A stretch of 64,000 bases of DNA from Hymenopus coronatus (lineage: Eukaryota; Arthropoda; Insecta; Mantodea; Hymenopodidae): NCBI GenBank assembly GCA_030762935.1, contig CM060899.1, positions 63,228,501 to 63,292,500 on the forward strand, read 5' to 3'. A model generated the notes under the pieces. That model had not been told where the DNA came from. It saw only the letters and a program-made list of their open reading frames with translations, and did not search any database. How positions within the stretch are numbered: the first letter of the stretch is position 1; every line of letters begins with the position of its first letter. Position numbers and translations under genes: made by a program. Positions 56,505 through 64,000 of the stretch are shown here, piece by piece.

Positions 56505-57768
56505 AACAATGTTACTACTACCATCACCACTACCCTCACTACTACCACCACTAACACTGCTATTACTACTACTATTACTTCTACCATTCCCACTACTGTC
56601 ACTATTATCACTATCACTACCACTATTACCACTACCACTACCACTACCGCCACTACCACTATTACCACTACCACCACTACCACTACCACCACTACCACTA
56701 TTACCATTACCACCACTACCACTATTACCATTACCACCACTACCACTACCACCACTACCACTACCACCACTACCACTATTACCATTACCACTACTACCAC
56801 TACCACCATTACCACTATTACCACCACTACCACTACCATCATTGCCACTAATACCACTACCACCACTTCCACTACCACCATTACCACTATTGCCACTACC
56901 ACCATTACCACTACCACTATTACCACTACCACCATTATCACTATTACCACTACCACTATTACCACTACCACCATTACCACTACCACTATTACCACTACCA
57001 CCATTACCACTATTACCACTAGCACTACTACCACTATTACCACTACCACCATTACCACTACCACTATTACCACTACCACCATTACCACTATTACCACTAT
57101 CACCATTACCACCACTACCACTATTACCAATACCACCACTACCACTACCACTATTACCACAATTATCACTATTTCCACTACCACCACTACCATTATTAAC
57201 ACCACCACCATTACCACTATTACCACTACCACTATTACCACTACCACCACTACCACCATTACCACCACTACCACTATTACCTCTACCACCACTTCTATTA
57301 CCACTACTACCACTATTACCACTACTACCACTATTACCACTACTACCACTATTACCACTACCACTATTACCACTATTACCACTATTACCACTATTACCAC
57401 TACCACTATTACCTCTACCACCACTACCACTATTACCACTACCACTATTACCTCTACCACCACTACCACTATTACCACTACCACTATTACCTCTACCACC
57501 ACTACCATTATTACTACTATTACCACCACTATCATTATTACCACTACCACTATTACCACTACTACTATTACCACTACCATCACTACCACTATTAACACTA
57601 CCACCACTACCACTACCATTATTACCACTACCACTATCACCACAACCACCACCACTACCACTACCACTTCTACCACTGTTACTGCTATTACGACCAATAT
57701 TACTACCACTACTACTATTACTCTTTCTACTATTCCCACCACCACTACCACACCACTACCACCACCAG

Positions 57769-57800
<32 letters not shown>
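56505..57800. repeat. 1.3-kb ACC/ACT/ATT triplet satellite
   Basis: Imperfect arrays of CCACTA and CCATTA hexamers, i.e. triplets ACC, ACT and ATT in changing order, ending in pure (ACT)n near 57770-57797. Locally amplified blocks such as ACCACTATTACCTCTACC recur near 57405-57500. Because stop codons are avoided in all triplet phases, 429- and 461-codon open frames (poly V/I and poly L/P) cross it on both strands; they are artefacts. Confidence 0.95.
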
Positions 57801-57924
57801 TACCAATACTACTAGTACTTCTAATATTAAGATTAAAATGACAATGAAACAGCAGCGCAGCGGGGTCAGCAGCGCTCGCAACTGAAGAGGTCGGAACCTC
57901 TCCCATATGGGCATACATGGTTAC

Positions 57925-58150
57925 TCTAAGTCGAACGAGACACTCCGCGGTAATGCATTCCGAAGATCCCGGGTTCGATTCCCAGGACTCTGACTACGGA
58001 TTTTTCCAAGCTCAATGCTGTTGCATAGCACCTCTCATTTAATTTTCCTCTACTACAGTTGGAGTTTGGTCAGTGGTGGGCAGATGGCGCAAAGACTTGC
58101 TAATTGAAACTTCTTGGCCCAGCCAGAGGATAGCCTATACAGCCTACTTT
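57925..58150 (+). mobile_element. Possible tRNA-derived SINE
   Basis: CACTCCGCGGTAATGCATTC, then B box CCCGGGTTCGATTCCC that can form a T-arm, then a non-repetitive body. Only one copy is in the window, so family status is a guess. Confidence 0.4.
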
Positions 58151-58550
58151 GCTAGATAGTGTTCCTCGATCCCACTAGAGGGGCGTCTCGGAGCAACCTC
58201 TCGAGACAGCTGTACTCCTGCGGTTCCTTCAGCTCTTCCGTTCCTCCCGGGGGAGTAGGTGCAAAAGATTCATTGGGGGTTGAAGTGCTAAAGTGTCCGT
58301 TCCGTCAACTGTTATTGCCACTGTTATACTTCCTCTACTTCTGTACGTACGTATTAGATAAAGTAAAACTAAACGAATGAACAAATGTGTTCTCGCAGGC
58401 TTCCGTGGACAGTGTTGTTAATAGTACTGTTAATCATAATTTTTATTAAACTACTTAAGTAAATTTAAAATCAAATTAATACATAATCTCTCTTCAAAAC
58501 GGTCTGGTTGATGACCCCATACTGAGCTGACTAACAAACCCCCGTGACAG
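58151..58550. other. Single-copy stretch
   Basis: GC-richer to about 58320. A TACTTCCTCTACTTCTG...GATAAAGTAAA crumb near 58327-58369 resembles a decayed HINE-like 5' terminus. Nothing else recognised. Confidence 0.35.
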
Positions 58551-58553
58551 TTA

Positions 58554-58760
58554 CTAACATCTGTCTACTAAGCTCTTTAGGTTAGTGACCGTAGGACATT
58601 GAGGCGTTTCACAATCCCGGGCATGCTTTGCCGCCCAGACGTACCCATGGATTTCGGGAAGCATTGCTCCGCCGAGTCCAACCCAATCCGAGGGTCTCAT
58701 ATGTTCGGCCCACTGTACTTCTAGTAACTCGGAAGTATCATTGGTGCTTGGGGTTCGCAC
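58554..58760 (-). CDS. Small open frame of unknown nature, GC-rich
   Basis: A 68-codon frame (starts MRTPSTND, ends LKSLVDRC) in the most GC-rich patch of this area. Residue composition is varied, unlike the repeat-derived frames. I do not recognise the product, and no splice or promoter signal supports it. It could equally be a fragment of a structured RNA or a repeat. Confidence 0.15.
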   Translation of the reverse strand: MRTPSTNDTSELLEVQWAEHMRPSDWVGLGGAMLPEIHGYVWAAKHARDCETPQCPTVTNLKSLVDRC

Positions 58761-58783
58761 TGGGAAAAAGGAGACTGTAGGTG

Positions 58784-59516
58784 TGTTTTTAGACCCCCTG
58801 AATCAAAAAAAAAAGTATTTTTAGAAAAATGTCCTTGTGTGTGGAGGGGGGCAGCATAGCTAAAATCAAAAAAGTTCGTTAAATACTAAACTTGATATTT
58901 AAGATCAATATCTTCCAAGGATGCGACACGAAGATTTCCAAAAATCCCCCACCCCAACTACCCTTCTAATGGAAACATTTTTGAAAAGTTTGATTTTCTC
59001 AAAAATTGCTGTAACAAATTTGATTAAAATATCGTATATTAAAGCTATTTGCATGGCAAATAAAATATATATTGAATTTTCTGGACATAAGCTCTGAAGA
59101 CATTTATACCGGATGAAATTTGCGGAATTTTGCATAGCTGGTAAACAGATTAAAACTTACTATATAAAACATATATATCTGGTTAAAACACACAATTTAT
59201 GTTATAATTCCATTTTCGTGAGTTTGGCCGTTTTTGAGATTTTACTTGTTATTGGTTTTCGTTTTAAAATACGCGAATTTGTCAATTCCTGGCCACGCAA
59301 ACTAATGGATTTCAATCTCATAGCAACCACATTTTAAAACATTTGACCATCGGTTTAGCCTAGTAAATTCCCTTATTTCTTTCCTACTTACAAGGAACTA
59401 AGTAATAAGACCGTTTCTGCTAATGTTTATCTAGATTATCATGAAGTAGACACAAGAATAAGCTTATTAACAATAATTTGTTACAGAGATATAAAGAAAG
59501 TCATATGAAGGCACAC
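58784..59516 (+). mobile_element. HINE-like repeat lacking 5' terminus
   Basis: Begins TTTTTAGACCCCCTGAATC, body with small deletions, and ATAAAGAAAGTCATATG at a decayed 3' end. Confidence 0.75.
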
Positions 59517-59531
59517 TTTAGAATTTTTTAT

Positions 59532-60402
59532 TACTCTCTCTACATGTACTATGTACATTGTGTATAGAGAAGGTATTGTATTGCACCCAAATATTCTATA
59601 CCGAGATTTCATTGAAAATACATGTTTTGGAACCTCCTGAATCCAAAACAAGCATTTCTAGAAAAAGGTCTGTGTATGTCCGTGGACAGCATAGCTCAAA
59701 AACGAAAATTCTGTTAAATACCAAACTTGGTGTTTAAGCTCGGTATCTTTCAAGGATGAGACACGAAGATTTTCAAGAAAATCCCCCCACCTCTAACTAC
59801 CCTTTACATGGAAAAATTGTTGAAAAGTTTTTTTCTTAAAAATTGCTCTAACGGTTTGATTAAAATACTACATATTAAAACCATTTCCATCCGAAATAAA
59901 ATATATATCTTGAATTTTCTGGGAACAGCTTCTGAAGATCTGTTTATTCTGGATGAATTTTTCCGAATTTTGCATAGTTAGTAAACCGTAAGAGATAGAC
60001 AAAAACTCACGACACAAACATTGTAGAGCACGTTAAAACACACAACGTACGTAATATAATTTTTTTCGTGGAGTTTATTGTTTTCGAGATATTCCTTGTT
60101 ATTAGTTTCATTTGTAAAGTACTTATACTTTTCTCAAACAGGAAGAGTCCGTTTCTCTTTTGTTCTTCTCCCGGCCAAGCAAAGAAGCGACTTGCAATGA
60201 CAGTCGCCTAACGACAGCTTTTAAAACATTTGAATATCACTTTAGCATAGCGTATTCCTTTAGTTTCCTTCTACTTATAAGGAATTAAGTAATAACATTC
60301 TGCTAATATTTATCTCGATTAGTATTGTGTGGAAAGAAGATATTTTGTAAGAAGTTTGTTTGTAGAGCAGCTAGAGTATCCATGTGAGTGTAACACATCA
60401 GA
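59532..60402 (+). mobile_element. HINE-like repeat, complete (871 bp)
   Basis: TACTCTCTCTACATGTACTA palindrome; subfamily B 3' third (CCGGCCAAGCAAAGAAGCGA); 3' end CATGTGAGTGTAACACATCAGA. Confidence 0.85.
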
Positions 60403-60414
60403 TTTTTAGTTAGG

Positions 60415-60507
60415 TTATGTAAAAACACGTAGATATTTCCAATTAAATGTTGATTTTTGTATAGAATGCATACTTCCTCTACTTAATAAGCAGGGATGGT
60501 AAAAAGT
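60415..60507 (-). mobile_element. Decayed HINE-like 5'-end fragment
   Basis: AAACACGTAGATATTTCC, TTGATTTTTGTATAGAATGC, CTTCCTCTACTTAATAAGC. Confidence 0.45.
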
Positions 60508-61211
60508 AAGATGAACCGGGACCAGATTTACGTTAGTTCTGTTTAGCATTAAAACGTTGAATGTAATGCTCACCCACCTAGCCAGTCAGGCAGCCTTCCT
60601 CCAGCCTCCCTCAAACCCGTCGCTTCTTCTTTCATTTCTCCGTGCTGTGTATATATACACAATCCCACCGTTATATTATACTCTATAGACACGCTTATTC
60701 TTATAGCTGTATTGGAATCCCGGTTTGAAAACCGTGTTCTACGCTTGACAGCCGAGAATTGCACTAGACTGACAAGTGAAGAAAACTGGACATTTTGTGT
60801 ACACGGTAACAATTTGGAAATCCGAACCAAAGCCCCCTTTATTCTATTCTACAATGTAATGGAATGCGGATAGCGATTTCACGACTTTTGAACGTCACAA
60901 GGTGACAAGTGATCGTGTCACTTCCTTTAAAACTGCATAATTTGCTTACTTCTCATTTTACGAGCGAGATGGCTCCAAAGTAGCGTGTTCAAACCCCGCC
61001 TAGGCTAATGATTCTTAAGGTATTCGGATTACTTTGATCAAAATTTGGAAGTTTTAAATATCCTTATATTGTGGTTCCTTGTTCTTTTTGCTGTACAAAG
61101 ATATATAATTCATATGTGATTTATTGTATTAATTGGCAATTATTTTCATTTTTATTACTGGAAGCAGTGCAGACTTCAACCGGAATCAAAAAGTTGTTAC
61201 CTCTTTCTTTT
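60508..61211. other. Single-copy stretch with a TATA-like palindrome
   Basis: Contains GTGTATATATACAC (60646-60659) flanked by pyrimidine-rich DNA, and a GTGTTCAAACCCC pol III-like box near 60988. No exon recognised. The minus-strand frame at 60570-60830 has no known motif. Confidence 0.3.
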
Positions 61212-62039
61212 TACTTTCTCTAGCCCCGTGTGTACAATGTACATGGTAGATAGAGAAGTATTGTATTCCATCCAAAAATTCCTTACCGAGATTTCACCGG
61301 AAATACCGACATGTTATAGGACCCCCTGAATCCAAAAATAAAATAATTTTCAGAGAAAGGTCCATGTTTGTGTGTGTGTGTGTGTGGATAGTTAGCTCAA
61401 AACGGAAAAGACGGTTAATACCATACGATTTCAAGAAAATCCCCTCCTAACTACCCTTTACATGGAAAAATTTCCGAAAATTTTTACTTTTCTTAAAAAT
61501 GGCTCTAACAATTTTTATTAAAATATCTCATATTAAAGTAATTTTCATCACAAATAAAATGTATACCTTGAATTTTCTGGGAATAGCTTCTGAATGCCTC
61601 TTTGTTCTGGGTGAATTTTGCTGAATTTTGCATAACTACTAAACCGTAAGAGATAGACAAAAACTTACTGCACAAAAAATGTATATCTCGTTAAAATTCA
61701 CGATTTATGTCATGTGCATTTTTTCGTGGAGTTAACCGTTTCGAGATATTCTTTCTAATTAGTTTCAGTTGTAAAGTACTTACACTTTTCTCAGAAAGGA
61801 AGTGTCCGTCTTTCATTTGTTCTATTCCTGGCCATGCATAGAAGCGATTTGCAATGATAGTCGCATAACGACAGCTTTTAAAACATTTGACAATCACTTT
61901 AGCATAGCGCATTCTATTAGTTCCCTTCTACTTATAAGGAACTAAGTAATAAGAACATTCTGCTAATACATATTTATCTAGATTAGCGCGGTGTAGAAAG
62001 AAGTTTGTAGAGCAAGTCATGTGAGTCTAACATATCAGA
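61212..62039 (+). mobile_element. HINE-like repeat, complete, subfamily B (828 bp)
   Basis: TACTTTCTCTAGCCCCGTG, the alternative palindrome, (TG)n slot, subfamily B 3' third (CCTGGCCATGCATAGAAGCG), and 3' end GTGAGTCTAACATATCAGA. Confidence 0.85.
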
Positions 62040-62042
62040 TTT

Positions 62043-62283
62043 TTTATATCTGTAGCTTAACGTCCTTTAACCTGGTTGGTCATATCGGACGTTGAAATTG
62101 GTGAAATGATGCTCAAATGATCTTGGGGTCCATGGGGCTTAAAGTTACTCGACATTCGTCTTCTCAGAATAAGGGAAAAAAACCCAAAAATCTTATCCGG
62201 ATAACCTACCCTTAGCGAGATTCGAACTCAGGACTATTGAATGTGAGCAAGACACGCTACCATCGCACTACCCAGGTGGGCGT
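62043..62283 (-). mobile_element. tRNA-derived SINE (type B), near full length
   Basis: On the minus strand the head CGCCCACCTGGGTAGTGCGA leads to B box GAGTTCGAATCTC, then GGTAGGTTATCCGGATAAG, GAGAAGACGAATGTCGAGT, CCATGGACCCCAAGATCA and tail GGTTAAAGGACGTTAAGC. Collinear with 34606-34858. It sits directly at the 3' end of a HINE-like copy. Confidence 0.87.
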
Positions 62284-62325
62284 ATCTCGTTTTCTCATTT
62301 ATTGATTTTAATGAATATTTATTTT

Positions 62326-62560
62326 CTCATTACAATGTACTTAGTGGAAGGAGCAAGTATTGCATTCCACCCAAAAATTCGATGTCTATATTTCACCAGA
62401 AATATATGTTTTGGGTTCCCTGGAGAAAAAAGAAATAGAAAAATGTCTGTATATGTGTCCAAAACGTGTATTTCCGGTGAAATCTCGGTATCCAATTTTT
62501 AGATGCAATACAATATCTTCTCTATACACTCTGTGCATAGTATGTGTAGAGAAAGTAAAA
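62326..62560. mobile_element. Inverted 5'-5' dimer of the HINE-like end
   Basis: 62326-62457 is the first 130 nt of a + copy. 62458-62560 is the same region in - orientation, ending GTAGAGAAAGTAAA. The two halves are inverted repeats of about 100 nt, so the unit looks like a small fold-back element. Confidence 0.75.
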
Positions 62561-62724
62561 CTATGATGTTCCATTCACCTAACCTTCTCTACATCTCTGT
62601 AACAAATTGTTAAAAAGCTTATTCTATCTACTTCATGATAATCGAGACAAACAGCAGAAAGTGTCCTTATTACTTGGTCCTTTTTAAACAGAAGTTTACA
62701 TGTTCCGTTCACATGATGTCCTCA
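62561..62724 (-). mobile_element. HINE-like 3'-end fragments
   Basis: 62561-62697 has terminus CTATGATGTTCCATTCACC and a truncated 3' third. 62699-62724 repeats a terminus-like ACATGTTCCGTTCACATG. Confidence 0.6.
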
Positions 62725-62955
62725 TAAGGGAACCTGTCAACTCCTGGTCAGGCAAACAAACGGATTTCAATTCCATGACAACCAAATTTTAAAACATTTG
62801 TTTGTCGGTTTAGTCTAGTGTGTTCTCTTTATTTCCCTTCTACTTATAAAGGACCTAAGTAATAAGACCGTTTCTGCTAGATTAAATATATAGAATAAGC
62901 TTATTAACAATAATTTGTTACATAGATATAGAGAAAGTCATGTGAATGTAGTGCA
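62725..62955 (+). mobile_element. HINE-like 3'-half fragment
   Basis: CATAAGGGAACCTGTCAACTC to ATAGAGAAAGTCATGTGAATG; no intact terminus. Confidence 0.68.
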
Positions 62956-62972
62956 GATGTTTTGTTTTTTTG

Positions 62973-63266
62973 TGTTAGAGCCATTTTTGAGAAAATAAAA
63001 ATTATCGAAAAAAGTTCCGTGTAAAGGGTAGTGTGGGGTGGGGGGATCTTTCTCAAAATCTTCGTGTCGCATCCCTGGAAGATACTAAACTTAAATACCA
63101 AGTTTGGTATTTCACCGACTTTTCGTTTTTGAGTTATCGTGTTCAAACACACGTGGACATTTTTCTGAAAAATACTTTTTTTGGATACAGGGGACCCTAA
63201 AACATATATTTCCGGTGAAATCTCGGTATCGAATTTTTGGTGGAGTGCAATACCTTCTCTATACAT
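62973..63266 (-). mobile_element. HINE-like 5' third
   Basis: GTGTTAGAGCCATTTTTGAG to CCTTCTCTATACAT, where the palindrome is cut by the head-to-tail start of the next copy. Confidence 0.75.
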
Positions 63267-64000
63267 TCTGATTTGTTACACTCACATGACTTTCTCTAGC
63301 TCTTCTACAAATTTCTTACATAAGATTATTCTTCTTTCTGCACCTTGCTAATGGAGATATAATCATTAGCAGAATGTTCTTATTACTTAGTTCCTTATAA
63401 GTAGAAAGAAAATAAGGGAATACACTAGGCTAAACCGATAGTCAATTGTTTTAAAAGCTGTCGTTATTCGATTGTCATTGCAAATCGCTTCCTTGCTTGG
63501 CCAGGAGTAGAACAAAAGAAAAACGGACACTTCCTGTCTGAGAAAAGCTTACTTACAACTGAAACCAAAAACAAGGAATATCTCGGAAATGGTTACCTCC
63601 AAAACAAAAATGCAAAGGATATAAATTGTGTGTTTTGATCAGATCAACATTTTCTGTGCAGTAAGTTTTTGTCTATCTCTTACCGTTTAGCAGTTAAGCA
63701 AAATTTAGCAAAATTCATCCAGAATAAAGAGCTCTTCAGAGGATATTCCCAGAAAATTCAAGATAAACTTTTATTTTGGTATGTAAATATCTTTAATATA
63801 CGGGATTTTAATCAAAATCGTTAGAGCCATTTTTTAGAAAATCAAAATTTTCGAAAATTTTTCCATGTGATAGTTGGGGGTGGGGGGGATTTTCTTGAAA
63901 ATCTTCGTGTCGCTTCCATGGAAGATACCAAATCTAAATACCAAGTTTAGTATCTAACGGTCTTTTCGTTTTTGAGCTATGCTGTCCACAGACACACACA
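63267..64000 (-). mobile_element. HINE-like repeat, cut by window end
   Basis: TCTGATTTGTTACACTCACA terminus, subfamily B 3' third (GATTGTCATTGCAAATCGC), and body to the CA slot. The 5' end lies beyond the window. Confidence 0.85.

Noticed and set aside
56462..57885. 429- and 461-codon open frames on opposite strands
   Set aside because: They consist of poly V/I and poly L/P translated from an ACC/ACT triplet tract; no domain, no flanking splice or start context.
60646..60659. GTGTATATATACAC as a TATA box
   Set aside because: Alone, without CCAAT, GA tract or exon nearby; a symmetrical AT-rich string is common by chance here.

Overview
The window looks like intergenic DNA from a repeat-rich, AT-rich animal genome, most likely an insect. 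The evidence is mariner and other IS630-Tc1-mariner transposase remnants, at least four tRNA-derived SINE types (two of them resembling SINEs I associate with polyneopteran or hemipteran insects), many microsatellites, and no bacterial-style gene packing. The order is inference from remembered SINE motifs. No intact host protein-coding gene is visible.

Most of the window is made of one interspersed family: about 85 whole or broken copies, consensus about 0.82-0.9 kb. Read in the orientation used for the strand calls here, a copy starts T-tract|TACTTTCTCTAC inside a 35-40 nt palindrome centred on ATGTACAT. It continues with a conserved block (GATTTCACCGGAAAT), a TG-rich or (TG)n microsatellite, a central palindrome (AAATACCAA-n2-TTGGTATTT), a long AT-rich body, and then GTAGAGAAAGT. 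It ends in a small hairpin, ATGTG-N7-CACAT, followed by CAGA|T-tract. The 11-nt ACTTTCTCTAC/GTAGAGAAAGT pair is an asymmetric terminal inverted repeat: outermost at the 5' end, but inside the hairpin at the 3' end. With insertion inside A/T runs, head-to-tail junctions and an internal microsatellite, this fits the non-autonomous Helentron (Helitron2/HINE, DINE-1-like) plan. I see no Rep/helicase gene, so the class is inferred. Below this is called the HINE-like family.

Layout: 1-9.3 kb, HINE-like copies with a nested SINE. 9.75-11.0 kb, a mariner with both inverted repeats and a dead transposase. 11-28 kb, dense HINE-like nests, SINE pieces and an (AAT)n tract. 28.2-28.8 and 52.2-52.9 kb, two copies of a fold-back mariner derivative. 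29-42.7 kb, more HINE-like nests; one copy splits a recombinase-like coding segment at 31.97-33.06 kb. 42.8-46.5 kb is the one different island: a GC-richer promoter-like segment, a 55-bp minisatellite, two decayed transposases of different lineages and a direct repeat. 46.5-56.2 kb, HINE-like copies, a GC-rich SINE and the second fold-back mariner. 56.5-57.8 kb, a 1.3-kb ACC/ACT-type repeat tract. 57.9-64 kb, SINE-like and single-copy DNA, then more HINE-like copies running off the end.

The genes do not form a pathway. The window is a stratified record of transposition: HINE-like copies inserted into each other's A/T runs, with SINEs and mariners on top, beneath or beside them.
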